Counted from the stretch's first letter, positions 9,289 through 18,682 are shown. The stretch: DNA of 64,000 nucleotides from Fibrobacter sp. (GCA_024399035.1 JAKSID010000010.1:1-64000), one strand, 5' to 3'. Translations and numbers: made by a program. The notes: generated by a model from the letters alone, not told the origin.

Positions 9289-10475
9289 TACTGAACCTTA
9301 GTCTGCTTAGGGTTACGGTCGTCATATTCTGCCAAGGACCTGTAGCCTTCTTCCTGAAGGGCAACAAGCAGTTCCTTACGCATGGCATGGGCTGCCATCC
9401 AGCGGAAAGCAACCACGGAATAGCACTGCACTGCATCAACGCCCAGCTTGATCAGGTCATAAATCTTGAAACCGTGATCGATGCCGCCGCAGGCGATCAC
9501 GCTCATCTGCGGGTAATGTTCGCGAATGTACTTTACGTTCCAAAGCATGTTCTCGTAGAGCGGGCGGCCAGACATTCCACCGCAGTCGCCATCGGCACGG
9601 AGCGGGGTCAGGTCCTCGAACTTGGTCTGCACTGGCAGTTCGCTAATCTTCTTGGTGGGATAAGTGTTGCCCACCACAACTCCGTTCACGCCGCAGCGCA
9701 CCAGCATGTCCATAATGTTCACCAGATGGCGTTCAGAAAGGTCCGGACTGATCTTTGCATACACAGCCTTGCGAAGTGTCTGGGTATTACGGAAATTCAT
9801 GATTTCACCAAAGATCTTTTCAGTGAGAGTCAAGTCCATGTCTACGCGGGATTCGCCGGTGTTGGGGCAGCTTACGTTAATTTCGATATAGTCGCCGGCC
9901 TTATAGGCAATGGCAAAACTTTCAACCACATCCTTCAGCTTTTCATTTTCATCGGTAAGGCCCGGAGTCTCTGCAACAGAAACGCCAACGCACATGCCCA
10001 CCTTGTGAGCCTTCATCAGCTGGGTGTCTACACGCTTGGCAATGACTTCGACACCTTCGTTATTCAAGCCCATGCTATTATGGATAGCGCGTTCTTCTTC
10101 CAAGAAGCCGATACGGGGGCGATGGGTATTGCCTTCGCGGTAGTTTCGGGTAGCGGTGCCAACGGAAATTCCGCCAAAGCCCATGTTGGCGTAATCGCAA
10201 ATGCGTTTGGCAGTCTTATTTGCACCTGCAGCCAGGATAATGGGGCAGCCGAGATAAAGGGAATTGCTATGGTCCGGGAAGGTAATCACACGCTTCAGGG
10301 TCTTTGTCTTATCGGGACGACCTCCCATAAACGGGATGAAAGGAGCAAAACGAGCAACGTGCTTCAGGGAATCGTGGCGAAATTCCGGGTTATTGTGGAA
10401 AATCTTACGAATCAGGGCCAGGACTCTATCACCGAAATTCAGGTAATATTCGTGATTTACGCAATTAAAACTCAT
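9288..10475 (-). CDS. pyrD: dihydroorotate dehydrogenase-like flavoprotein
   Basis: 395 residues. Oxidises dihydroorotate to orotate in pyrimidine synthesis. The TIM-barrel FMN family is shown by GCPIILAAGANKTAKRICDYANMGFGGISVGTAT (quoted in parts: GCPIILAAGANKTAK, GFGGISVGT), the INVSCPNTGE block with the active-site loop, KISPDLSE, VNGVVVGNT and VIACGGIDHG. The class-2-like N-terminal extension suggests a quinone-dependent enzyme. The start at 10475 was chosen over a TTG two codons upstream because AAAAGGA lies seven bases before this ATG. No other pyr gene is nearby. Confidence 0.88.
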   Translation of the reverse strand: MSFNCVNHEYYLNFGDRVLALIRKIFHNNPEFRHDSLKHVARFAPFIPFMGGRPDKTKTLKRVITFPDHSNSLYLGCPIILAAGANKTAKRICDYANMGFGGISVGTATRNYREGNTHRPRIGFLEEERAIHNSMGLNNEGVEVIAKRVDTQLMKAHKVGMCVGVSVAETPGLTDENEKLKDVVESFAIAYKAGDYIEINVSCPNTGESRVDMDLTLTEKIFGEIMNFRNTQTLRKAVYAKISPDLSERHLVNIMDMLVRCGVNGVVVGNTYPTKKISELPVQTKFEDLTPLRADGDCGGMSGRPLYENMLWNVKYIREHYPQMSVIACGGIDHGFKIYDLIKLGVDAVQCYSVVAFRWMAAHAMRKELLVALQEEGYRSLAEYDDRNPKQTKVQ

Positions 10476-10651
10476 TTTCAATCCTTTTGGGGTTGGTGAT
10501 AGGTATCACTTAAAAGATTTCATTACACCAATAAAATAGCAAATAACAAAATAATCAATTATAATTACAAGTATAACTAAGCGTTTGATAGGTATATCGT
10601 AAGCCGATTTTCTTTACTATCTTATTGCTTGAATTTTGTTGGATTTTGGTT

Positions 10652-12028
10652 ATGGAAAACAAGCTCAAAGAGATCATTCACAAGAACATGCCCCAGTACA
10701 TTGAAAAATTGGGCAGTTTGGTTCGTATTCCCTCGATTAGTTTTGACAATTTTGACCAAAAGTACGTTTTTGAATCCGCCGAAGCCGTCAAGGAGATGTT
10801 CCTTGAAGTGGGCCTTACCAACGTACAGTTCTTGACTCCGCCCAGCGGCCGCCACACGGTCTATGGCGAGAGCCTCACCTCCCCCGACAAGCCCACCATT
10901 TTGCTGTACGCCCATCACGACGTTCAGCCGCCCATGCGTGAAGCTTTGTGGAACACCAAGCCTTTCGAGCCCTCTGTAAGCGATGACGGCGAAAGACTTT
11001 ACGGCCGCGGTACTGCCGACGACAAGGCCGGAATCATTACCCATTTGGCAGCCCTGGAGCAGGTCCGAGCCCTCAAGGGCAAAAACGGCCCCAACTTAAA
11101 GTTTATTATCGAGGGCGAAGAAGAATCCGGAAGCGCAGGCTTTGCCCAGATCCTTAGCGAACACGCCGAGCTCCTGAAATGCGACGCCGTGATTGTGGCC
11201 GACCTGGGCAACTTTGCCAAGGGCACGCCCTCCATAACCACCACACTCCGTGGCATGAGCGCCGTTTCTGTTGAACTGAGATCTACCAAGGCTCCCCTCC
11301 ATTCCGGATCATGGTCTGGCCCTATCCCTGACGTGGCCCAAGTTCTCTGCCGTATCATCTCAAGTTTGACCGACGGCAACGGCAAGATTCTCATTCCCCA
11401 CTTCGAAGACACCATGGTCCCGCCCACTGCCGAAGAACTGGCCTCCTACAAGAGCCTGGGCATGACCGAAAAGATTTTCCGTAACGATGGCGGCGTGCTG
11501 GACAGCGTTCAGCTTCTGGTTCCCGAAGATGAAATCCTGCTGGCCAACTGGCGCAGACCTTCTATTACTGTAACCGCAATGGAAGTAGGCAGCCGCACAA
11601 ACGCCGGCAATGTATTGCAGGATACCGCCTATGCACGAATCGGCATCCGTCTTGCCCCTGGCATGAACGCCGACATTGCCACCCAGCAGCTTGTGGACTT
11701 TATCAAGCAGCAGGTTCCTTACGGCATCGACATCAAGTTTGACATTGAAGACGGAGCAAACCCGTTCGTCACTGACACGGACCACCCCTTCTTCAAACTT
11801 ATGAGCAGTTCCATGGCTACCGCTTACGAATCCCCCACCAAGTTCATTGGCTGCGGCGCAAGCATTCCTGGCGCAGAACTGTTCCGCAAGACTTTTGGGG
11901 ACATTCCAATCCTTTTAACCGGTCTCGAAGATCCCGAATGCAATGCCCATGGTGAAAACGAAAGTCTTTACCTGCCGGACTTTGAAAAGGGAATCCTTGC
12001 CGAAACCTTGTTCTTCGGAGGCTTATAA
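10652..12028 (+). CDS. M20 family metallopeptidase (dipeptidase type)
   Basis: 458 residues. Zinc exopeptidase that probably cleaves dipeptides in the cytoplasm. Metal and catalytic motifs are in family order: YAHHDVQPP, RGTADDKAG, EGEEESGS (general base Glu), VADLG, and the late HGENE histidine. A lid/dimerisation domain sits between about residues 190 and 310. There is no signal peptide. The first ATG was taken; a TTG nine codons upstream has no better ribosome site. Its stop overlaps the sirtuin start by one base (TAATG), indicating coupled translation. Confidence 0.9.
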   Translation: MENKLKEIIHKNMPQYIEKLGSLVRIPSISFDNFDQKYVFESAEAVKEMFLEVGLTNVQFLTPPSGRHTVYGESLTSPDKPTILLYAHHDVQPPMREALWNTKPFEPSVSDDGERLYGRGTADDKAGIITHLAALEQVRALKGKNGPNLKFIIEGEEESGSAGFAQILSEHAELLKCDAVIVADLGNFAKGTPSITTTLRGMSAVSVELRSTKAPLHSGSWSGPIPDVAQVLCRIISSLTDGNGKILIPHFEDTMVPPTAEELASYKSLGMTEKIFRNDGGVLDSVQLLVPEDEILLANWRRPSITVTAMEVGSRTNAGNVLQDTAYARIGIRLAPGMNADIATQQLVDFIKQQVPYGIDIKFDIEDGANPFVTDTDHPFFKLMSSSMATAYESPTKFIGCGASIPGAELFRKTFGDIPILLTGLEDPECNAHGENESLYLPDFEKGILAETLFFGGL

Positions 12029-12717
12029 TGAAAAAGCGCCTTGTTGTATTGACAGGTGCGGGCATCAGTGCTGAATCAGGCCTCCGTACATTCCGCGGAA
12101 ACGACGGGATGTGGGAGCACGAGAACATCGATGACGTTTGCACCCCCGAAGGCTACTACCGCGACCGTAAGCGAGTCAAGGACTTCTACAACTTCTTGAG
12201 GGGCGGCCTTAAGGAACACGAACCCAACGCAGCCCATTTTGCATTGGCAGACCTGGAGCGCCGCCTGGGCGATGAATTCCTGCTGATCACCCAGAACGTA
12301 GACGACCTCCATGAACGCGCCGGAAGCCGCCAGGTTCTTCATATGCACGGCGACCTGAACCGCCTTACCTGCGAAAAGAATCCGGCCCACAAATTCGTAT
12401 TCAAGGAAGACGAAACCATGGAAACCATCTGCCCCTTCTGCGGCGGAATGAGCCGTCCGGACATCGTATTCTTTGGCGAAACCCCGCAGTACATGGAAGA
12501 AATCCAGGACGCCCTGCAGGAATGCGAAGAATTCGTGTACATCGGGACCAGCAGCGTCGTCTACCCCGCCGCCGGCTTCAAGAGCTTTGCCAAGAGCCAC
12601 GGCGCCAAGGTCACCTGTCTGAACCTGGAAGTTCCCCAGAGCGACCCCTACACCGACGTTTGCATCCAAGGCAAGGCTACGGAAATCGTACCCAAATGGT
12701 GCAAGGCGTTTAAGTAG
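12028..12717 (+). CDS. cobB: Sir2 family NAD-dependent protein deacylase (CobB-like)
   Basis: 229 residues. Removes acyl groups from lysines using NAD. Motifs: GAGISAESGLRTFRG, TQNVDDLHERAG, catalytic HMHGDL, RPDIVFFGE, GTSSVVYPAAGF and NLE. It follows E. coli CobB closely along its length. The zinc site looks incomplete: TICPFCGG gives CxxC, but the first half is CEKN, giving three cysteines instead of four. The Tyr of the desuccinylase Tyr/Arg pair is kept (FYNFLR), with Arg one place off. It is translationally coupled to the M20 peptidase. Nothing around it looks like a sirtuin-based defence system. Confidence 0.93.
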   Translation: MKKRLVVLTGAGISAESGLRTFRGNDGMWEHENIDDVCTPEGYYRDRKRVKDFYNFLRGGLKEHEPNAAHFALADLERRLGDEFLLITQNVDDLHERAGSRQVLHMHGDLNRLTCEKNPAHKFVFKEDETMETICPFCGGMSRPDIVFFGETPQYMEEIQDALQECEEFVYIGTSSVVYPAAGFKSFAKSHGAKVTCLNLEVPQSDPYTDVCIQGKATEIVPKWCKAFK

Positions 12718-12739
12718 AGATTCATAAATCAAAAACATT

Positions 12740-12768
12740 TTGACAATTTACCCAAATAATACGATAAA
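12740..12768 (+). promoter_or_regulatory. putative sigma-70-type promoter
   Basis: TTGACA (12740-12745), a 17-base spacer, then GATAAA (12763-12768). It would start RNA near 12775, giving a leader of about 25 bases before the ATG at 12799. The -10 overlaps the left arm of the hairpin at 12764-12794. Confidence 0.5.
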
Positions 12769-12798
12769 CCTATGGAAGAACCCCGTAGGTTTATTTTT
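12764..12798 (+). terminator. rho-independent terminator-like hairpin after cobB
   Basis: A perfect 9-bp stem ATAAACCTA/TAGGTTTAT with a 13-base loop, followed by five T directly before the next start codon. It would end the M20-cobB transcript 50-80 bases after the cobB stop. Confidence 0.65.
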
Positions 12799-14148
12799 AT
12801 GAAGTCATTTTCTAAATGCAAGACTCTCTCTACAAACATTTCACTGAGCATTCCAAACACAGTCAAAAGCTTGGAAGAACTCCCCCCGTATCTAACCAAC
12901 TTGAAAGGGAGCCCCAACAGTTTCAACCTTTCCATTGATTACTGGGCATCTATTGCACACACCGACCATGGAAAAATCATCAAGGATTTCCTAAACGGTG
13001 AAAAGGTTTCCATAGCCACCAACTTGTTGACCATCGTTGCATACAAAAATCTGGTTCCCGACGCAAATGCTGCCCGAGACCTGGTGGATGTCATTTTCAA
13101 GGGAAAATACATCACCATCAACGAGAAGATCAACAATTACCTGCCCGTCAAGGCGGAAATCGATTCTGAAAGCTATCGGATCATTTCCCAGATCAACGAG
13201 GAACATTTCTTCCAGTTCAAGGACCCAATCAAGATCCGCGTCCATTTCAAGACCAAGCTACAGCTGCACCATCCAGTGCCGAACATTTCGCAGGAGGAGC
13301 TGGACAAAGGCGTTGCCACAGCGCCCTACGCCGATTTCTTTAAGGCACTGAGGAAATATTTAAACAATCCTGAAGGCGTTTATATTTTTCCCACGAAGTC
13401 CAAAAATACTCTCGGTTGTCAGCCCATTATGTCGCCAATGATTACATCGGCGCCCAGGGAACTCGATGGAGTCAAAAACCTCATGTATCAAGAATACATG
13501 TTCTGCTACCCAATCAATCTAAAGAGCTTGTGCGATTTCGCCTCCATCTTCGGAACACAGGAAAAATCCAGGGATTTCAAGAACATATACGACGAACGGA
13601 TTCCTGACAGGTATTGCTTCGGCTTTGATTACGAGAAACACTCTTCATCGTACACCATAACCTTTCCGGTACATTTTGACTCCATGCAGAATTTCTACGA
13701 CCGCCTGCAGGAATTGATAGAAGCCCTGGATGAAGCAGACGGCTATTTGGCCAATATGGTCACCGTCCCCGAAACAGAGGAAATCCAGGAGTTCCTTGCA
13801 GGTTCATCCAAGATAAAGTTGAGACTCAACTATGACGGAGATGAAGCGCATTATCGCAAGTCATTCCATTGGTACTCCGCAGGCGTTTACGGCGTGCATG
13901 GTCAAGACGCCCAAAAGAACTTTGAGGAACTAAAAAAGACAGTCTCAAAACTGCAATGGAACTGCAAGACGTTGGCGCACTTTCTTGGTCATGAACTTTT
14001 TGTTTATTACGCAAACAACATGGACAAAATAAGAAGGCCGGAACTTAACGAATTTGCATTCGCCAAAATTTCAATAGACCCGGTGCTTTACGCGGATTGC
14101 GGAAACTCGGCCTATGAAAAATTCAGCAAAATGATTATGTGCCTTTAG
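12799..14148 (+). CDS. unrecognised 449-residue protein
   Basis: No family recognised. The start was taken at the ATG at 12799; an in-frame ATG at 12772 lies inside the hairpin and upstream of the predicted RNA start. There is no signal peptide or transmembrane segment, so it is likely cytoplasmic. The sequence is mixed alpha/beta with many Asn, Lys, Phe and Tyr; it has a helical LQELIEALDEADGYL segment and a Tyr/Phe-rich C-terminal third. Codon use is more AT-rich than in the flanking sirtuin and transporter genes, and it appears to be its own unit with a private promoter, both fitting a transferred gene. It converges on the ABC transporter gene with an 18-base gap. Confidence 0.7.
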   Translation: MKSFSKCKTLSTNISLSIPNTVKSLEELPPYLTNLKGSPNSFNLSIDYWASIAHTDHGKIIKDFLNGEKVSIATNLLTIVAYKNLVPDANAARDLVDVIFKGKYITINEKINNYLPVKAEIDSESYRIISQINEEHFFQFKDPIKIRVHFKTKLQLHHPVPNISQEELDKGVATAPYADFFKALRKYLNNPEGVYIFPTKSKNTLGCQPIMSPMITSAPRELDGVKNLMYQEYMFCYPINLKSLCDFASIFGTQEKSRDFKNIYDERIPDRYCFGFDYEKHSSSYTITFPVHFDSMQNFYDRLQELIEALDEADGYLANMVTVPETEEIQEFLAGSSKIKLRLNYDGDEAHYRKSFHWYSAGVYGVHGQDAQKNFEELKKTVSKLQWNCKTLAHFLGHELFVYYANNMDKIRRPELNEFAFAKISIDPVLYADCGNSAYEKFSKMIMCL

Positions 14149-14166
14149 GCGAGAACGACCTGTTTT

Positions 14167-15183
14167 CTAGGCGAAGCAGTAAGCCCTATGTTCGCCGGAA
14201 CCGCATTCTGGGGGCAGTTCCGTCGTTTTACACCGTTCGGAACAGCGTTCGCAACGGTCCGCAAAACGACAACCCTTCACGAAATCCTTCGGGTGCGGCA
14301 CAGAACCGGGAATAGATTTCAGGTTCTTCATTTCGCTATGGCTTTCGGGAATAGCGGCAAGCAAGCCCTGGGTATAAGGATGCAACGGGTTGCAAATCAC
14401 TTCGCGAACGGGGCCCACTTCCACAATGCGACCAGCGTACATCACGGCCACACGGTTGGCATACTGAGAAACAATACCCATGTTATGGGTAATCAAAAGA
14501 ACTGCCGTTCCCGTACTTTCAGCCATTTCCTTAAGAATCGCAAGAACCTGAGCCTGCACGGTTACGTCTAGAGCCGTGGTAGGTTCGTCGGCAATAATCA
14601 GCTTGGGCTTAGGCAACAGAGCCATCACAATGCAGATACGCTGCAGCATACCGCCGGAAAGTTCATGGGGGTAAGAATTCAGAACGCGATCCGGATCGGT
14701 AAAGCCAGCAAGGTTCAGCATACGGCGGATTTCTGCATCCGGATTTACTGTAGCGCCATCCTTTGAAGGACGGACACCGAACTTGAAAACTTCCATCAAC
14801 TGTTTCTTGATGGTCAGCACCGGGTTCAGAGCTTGCATAGGTTCCTGGAAAATGCAGGCGATTTCTGAACCACGGATTTTCTGAAGATCCTTGAGCGGGA
14901 GTTTCGACAAGTCAATGGTTTGGGCAGCGTCGCCATCAGCAGCAAATTCCACGGAACCGCTTACGATCTTGGCGGAAGGCTGGGGAAGCAATCTCAAAAT
15001 ACTCATGGCGGTCACGCTCTTTCCGCAACCGGACTCCCCTACCAGCGCAAAGAATTCACCAGCCTTAATCTCAAAGGAAACGCGGTCCGTCACCTGAACC
15101 GTTGCACCGTCCTTACGGCCATTGCCAAAGGCAACGGACAAGTCGTGGACATTCAGTACAATGCTGTTTTCAACTGCGGACAC
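14167..15183 (-). CDS. peptide/nickel-type ABC transporter ATP-binding protein
   Basis: 338 residues, OppD/DppD class. Motifs: Walker A GESGCGKS, Q-loop FQEPMQALNP, signature LSGGMLQR, Walker B LIIADEPTTALD, H-loop LLITHN, then the oligopeptide-transporter C-terminal extension NPLHPYTQGLL and a Cys-rich end (CRFADRCERCSERC). The start is GTG at 15183, because ATAGG lies seven bases before it; a TTG two codons upstream is the alternative. It is the last gene of the permease-patatin-ATPase cluster. A second ATPase (OppF), a second permease and a binding protein are not in the window. Confidence 0.9.
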   Translation of the reverse strand: MSAVENSIVLNVHDLSVAFGNGRKDGATVQVTDRVSFEIKAGEFFALVGESGCGKSVTAMSILRLLPQPSAKIVSGSVEFAADGDAAQTIDLSKLPLKDLQKIRGSEIACIFQEPMQALNPVLTIKKQLMEVFKFGVRPSKDGATVNPDAEIRRMLNLAGFTDPDRVLNSYPHELSGGMLQRICIVMALLPKPKLIIADEPTTALDVTVQAQVLAILKEMAESTGTAVLLITHNMGIVSQYANRVAVMYAGRIVEVGPVREVICNPLHPYTQGLLAAIPESHSEMKNLKSIPGSVPHPKDFVKGCRFADRCERCSERCKTTELPPECGSGEHRAYCFA

Positions 15184-15191
15184 GTTCAAAC

Positions 15192-16049
15192 CTATTTCTT
15201 CAGGAAAGCCTTGATTTCATCAAGACGCTGCATTGCCAATTCGCGACCTTGGTCGTACACGCGCTGCAACTTCACCACGTCATTTTCCGTGCGGCCAATA
15301 CCGAGGGACGCGTCAGGACACAGCACCATCACGTTACCCTGCTTTTCCTGTTCAAAGACATAGCGGGTTTCTTCGTTGTACATCACATGACGAGCAGCCA
15401 CCGCATCCACCAGCTTCGGATACTTGCGGTAAACCAGGCGCATAATAGGCACTAACAAATTCTTTTTCTTCACATAGCTGCGAGGCTGAGTCAAAATCAC
15501 GATATTGCGATTAAAGCCGATGGATTCAAAATACTGCAGCGGAATGGAATCGGCGATACCGCCGTCCATATACTTACGGCCCTGAATATCTACCAGGCGA
15601 GCAGCCAAAGGCATGGAGGCAGAAGCGCGCATCCATTCCAGGTCATCGCCCAGGCCATCATTCATCTTCACATAGGCAGCCTTACCGGTTTCTGCATCCG
15701 TAGCCACCATATGGAATTCCATGGGATTCTTCACCAGGGCATCGTAATCGAAAGGATCCAAAACACGGGGAATCTGCTTGTAGCAGAAATCCGCATCGTA
15801 AAGGTCGCCGGTCTTGAACAAGTTACTGAAACTGCAGTAACGTTTGTCCTTGGCAAAACGCAAGTTGTAACGGAGGGCACGACCAGGCTGGCGAGACTTC
15901 ATGTTGCATCCGAAGCAGGCACCGGCAGAAACGCCAACAGCGCCGTCCACTTCAATTCCCTGCTCCATCATCACATCAAGAATGCCGCAGGTGAAAAGGC
16001 CGCGCATCGCACCACCTTCTAGAATCAAGCCAGTCTTAATTTCGCTCAT
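15192..16049 (-). CDS. patatin-like phospholipase
   Basis: 285 residues. Serine acyl hydrolase of the RssA/YjjU type. Seen: the oxyanion loop LEGGAMRG near residue 10, nucleophile motif GVSAGA (GxSxG) near 39, and the catalytic Asp in DGGIADSIP. There is no signal peptide. The start is set by GGAGGATAC directly upstream of the ATG at 16049. The gene lies between the permease (14 bases away) and the ATPase of one ABC transporter, all on the same strand, so they are probably co-transcribed. A shared role, such as handling a lipid or lipopeptide, is speculation. Confidence 0.9.
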   Translation of the reverse strand: MSEIKTGLILEGGAMRGLFTCGILDVMMEQGIEVDGAVGVSAGACFGCNMKSRQPGRALRYNLRFAKDKRYCSFSNLFKTGDLYDADFCYKQIPRVLDPFDYDALVKNPMEFHMVATDAETGKAAYVKMNDGLGDDLEWMRASASMPLAARLVDIQGRKYMDGGIADSIPLQYFESIGFNRNIVILTQPRSYVKKKNLLVPIMRLVYRKYPKLVDAVAARHVMYNEETRYVFEQEKQGNVMVLCPDASLGIGRTENDVVKLQRVYDQGRELAMQRLDEIKAFLKK

Positions 16050-16062
16050 GTATCCTCCAAGC

Positions 16063-17142
16063 CTAAATGTAACGGTCGCCGGACTTAGGGTCCATGGCAT
16101 CACGGACACCTTCCCCAACAAAAGTGGTCAAAAGCAAAGTCACAAAAAGGGCGAGAACAGTGCTAATGGAAATCCAAGGTGCATAAAGGTTGTTCAAGCC
16201 CTGGCTCATCAGTTCGCCCCAGCTAGGTGTAGGCGGTTGCAGGCCGAAGCCCAGGAAGTCCAGGGAAGTCAAGCTACCGATTCCGCCAATCAGGGTAAAG
16301 GGGAACAAGGTCACCACCGGGGTCATGGCGTTAGGCAGAATTTCCTTGAAGAAAATATGACGGTGACCCAGGCCAAGAACCTTGGCGGACTGCACATAGG
16401 TCATGCTACGGAGCTTCAGGAATTCACCACGCATATAGTAGCTCAAGGAAATCCAGTTGAAGGCGGCCATGATCAAAATCAAGAGCCAGAAACTGCGACC
16501 GTAAATACTGCCGATGAGAATCACCACATAGAGCATAGGCAGCGAAGACCAGATTTCGATAAAGCGCTGCATGCCTGTATCCCAGAACTTGCCCAAGTAC
16601 CCCTGGATACCGCCAATCACAATGCCCAGGAAAGTTCCCAGCACGGTCAGCAGCAAGCTAAAGGAAATACAGATTCTAAAACCATGGATCAAGCGGGCCA
16701 GCACATCGCGGCCGTTGGCGTCGGTACCCAGCCAATGTTCGCTGCTGGGAGCAAAGGGAGGTGCGCCATCACCACTGAGATCTGCCTTCAGAGGATCGTG
16801 GGCAATGGGCGGCATAATGGCCCAGCTTTCGGGGCAGCCGCCAGCACGAGGGTAGCCATCGGCAGCATCCTGTTCGCATTCGCGGACATCGGCAAAGAGC
16901 TTGGCGTAATCCTGCTCCGTATCGTAACTGCCACCAAAGTCCTTTTCACTGTAGCGGGCGAAGGCCGGGAAATAAGTCTTACCCTGGTAACGCAGCACCA
17001 GAGGCTCGTCATTTACCGTCCAGGGGCTGGTCAAGGACAACAGGTACACCACCACCAGAACGATCAGGGAATAAAACGCACGTTTATTCTTGCGGAATCG
17101 CTTGAGACGGTTCTTGGTTTCTGTGGTCAGTCGTAATTTCAT
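16063..17142 (-). CDS. peptide-type ABC transporter permease (OppC/YejE class)
   Basis: 359 residues. Begins with a short basic N-terminus (MKLRLTTETKNRLKRFRKNKRAF) and a first transmembrane segment (YSLIVLVVVYLLSL). A long soluble insert follows at about residues 45-140, then HWLGTDANGRDVLARLIHGFR and five more membrane segments with the EAA-like loop YVQSAKVLGLGHRHIFFKEILPN (quoted in parts). The insert with LGTDANGRD is typical of YejE. The frame is open for 88 codons upstream, but that stretch overlaps the divergent hflX gene, so the ATG at 17142 is preferred. YejB, YejA and YejF partners are not visible here. Confidence 0.88.
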   Translation of the reverse strand: MKLRLTTETKNRLKRFRKNKRAFYSLIVLVVVYLLSLTSPWTVNDEPLVLRYQGKTYFPAFARYSEKDFGGSYDTEQDYAKLFADVRECEQDAADGYPRAGGCPESWAIMPPIAHDPLKADLSGDGAPPFAPSSEHWLGTDANGRDVLARLIHGFRICISFSLLLTVLGTFLGIVIGGIQGYLGKFWDTGMQRFIEIWSSLPMLYVVILIGSIYGRSFWLLILIMAAFNWISLSYYMRGEFLKLRSMTYVQSAKVLGLGHRHIFFKEILPNAMTPVVTLFPFTLIGGIGSLTSLDFLGFGLQPPTPSWGELMSQGLNNLYAPWISISTVLALFVTLLLTTFVGEGVRDAMDPKSGDRYI

Positions 17143-17197
17143 CTTTCGGCAATATAAAAATTTTGAGGACAAATAAATTTTTATATTGGGTTTTTGT

Positions 17198-18580
17198 ATG
17201 CGTAGACAAGACAACCAACGAAACAGAGGAAACGACCCGGAATTCAACCGCGGGCTCGACAGCGAGCACGCTGACGAATATTCCAATGATTCCCCCCGCG
17301 AAAAGAAAGCCCGCGGCGAAAGAGGCGTCAAGGAAAATAAGGTCCAGAAGGAACGTTGTATTCTCGTTGGAATCGCCACTCCCAAGGTTCGACCCTGGCT
17401 TGCCACCGAACAACTGGCGGAACTTGCCCGACTGGCAGAAACCGCCGGCGCCGAAGTTGTCCAGAGTTTTTTACAGCGCGTTCAGCAATTCAATGCCGCC
17501 ACCCTCATTGGCGAAGGCAAGGTAGGCCAAGTCAAGCAGGCCCTTGAAGAAAACGACGCCAAGATGGTGGTATTCGATGATGACTTGAGCGGTTCCCAGG
17601 TGCGTAACCTGGAGCAGCGCATGCCCGGCATCAAGGTGCTGGACCGCACTGGTTTGATTCTGGATATTTTTGCAAAGCACGCAGTCACTGCCGAAAGCCG
17701 CCTCATGGTGGAGGTAGCCCAGCTGCAGTACATGATGCCCCGCCTGACCGGTGCGTGGACACACCTTTGCCGCCAGCATAACGGCGGTATCGGAACGAAG
17801 GGCCCTGGCGAAACCCAGCTGGAAACGGACCGTCGAATGATTCGTAAGCGAATCCAGGAACTGAAGAAGAAACTGGAAAAGATCGAGGATGCCCGCGAAC
17901 AGCAGGCAGAAAACCGCAACGACATTTTCCACCTGGGTATCGTCGGCTATACCAACGCAGGCAAGTCTACTTTGACCAACCGCCTGACCGGCGCCGATGT
18001 CTATGTGGAAGACAAGCTTTTCGCTACACTGGACAGCACCACCCGTAAATTGTTCCTGGAAGGCGAAAACATTATTTTGTCCGACACCGTGGGCTTCATC
18101 CGAAAGCTCCCCCACAACCTGATTGAAACCTTCAAGAGCACCCTGGGTGTGGCCGCCCATGCCGACTGCATCCTTGAGGTGGTTGACGGAAGCGCCCCGG
18201 ACTACCGCGAGCATCTGGAAGTGACCCACAAAACGCTGCAGGGAATTATCAGCCCCGAGACGCCCCGCCTCCGCGTGTTCAACAAGGTGGAAACCTGTGA
18301 CGAAGCCCGCCGTACCGAACTTCGAGAAAATTACCCCGAAGCTATTCAGGTGAGCGCCAAGGAGAACATCGGCATGGAACTGCTTCGCAACGCATTCAAG
18401 GAACAACTTGCCGCCTGGCACAAGAAGCGCGACGCTGCCGCCGCTCAGATCAAGGAAGAAGTGGAATCGCCCTGGCCCGCCCATCCCGCCGATTTAGACG
18501 AGAGAACGTCGCTCCGCGACTACAGACGAAAGACGAAAGATGATGATGGCCGAAAAAGCCCCGGAATCTACGAAGTTTAA
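17198..18580 (+). CDS. hflX: ribosome-associated GTPase HflX
   Basis: 460 residues. HflX splits stalled or hibernating ribosomes. Order: charged N-terminal extension (residues 1-50), HflX N-domain (FNAATLIGEGKVGQVKQAL), the GIGTKGPGETQLETDRR linker, a coiled coil of Lys/Glu, then the G domain with G1 GYTNAGKST, the switch ATLDSTTRK, G3 DTVGF, G4 NKVE and G5 SAKE. The ATG at 17198 was preferred to a TTG four codons upstream. It is divergent from the ABC permease with a 55-base gap. Confidence 0.96.
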   Translation: MRRQDNQRNRGNDPEFNRGLDSEHADEYSNDSPREKKARGERGVKENKVQKERCILVGIATPKVRPWLATEQLAELARLAETAGAEVVQSFLQRVQQFNAATLIGEGKVGQVKQALEENDAKMVVFDDDLSGSQVRNLEQRMPGIKVLDRTGLILDIFAKHAVTAESRLMVEVAQLQYMMPRLTGAWTHLCRQHNGGIGTKGPGETQLETDRRMIRKRIQELKKKLEKIEDAREQQAENRNDIFHLGIVGYTNAGKSTLTNRLTGADVYVEDKLFATLDSTTRKLFLEGENIILSDTVGFIRKLPHNLIETFKSTLGVAAHADCILEVVDGSAPDYREHLEVTHKTLQGIISPETPRLRVFNKVETCDEARRTELRENYPEAIQVSAKENIGMELLRNAFKEQLAAWHKKRDAAAAQIKEEVESPWPAHPADLDERTSLRDYRRKTKDDDGRKSPGIYEV

Positions 18581-18588
18581 AGTTTGAT

Positions 18589-18667
18589 GTCATTGCGAGT
18601 CCGTTAGAACAATGCAGTCGAAGCATAAAAATCACCTCTTCGATTGCGTCGCTACGCTCGCAATGAC
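18589..18667. repeat. TCATTGCGAG / CTCGCAATGAC inverted repeat
   Basis: Perfect 11-bp ends GTCATTGCGAG (18589-18599) and CTCGCAATGAC (18657-18667) enclosing a spacer with an internal GATTGCGTCGC segment. This is a second short dispersed repeat type, in the hflX-pgpA gap. Confidence 0.75.
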
Positions 18668-18682
18668 AAAGAGAGATTACTC

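Noticed and set aside
12028-14148. Sirtuin plus unknown protein as a defence pair
   Set aside because: The sirtuin matches housekeeping CobB and is coupled to an M20 peptidase; a terminator and a separate promoter divide it from the unknown gene.
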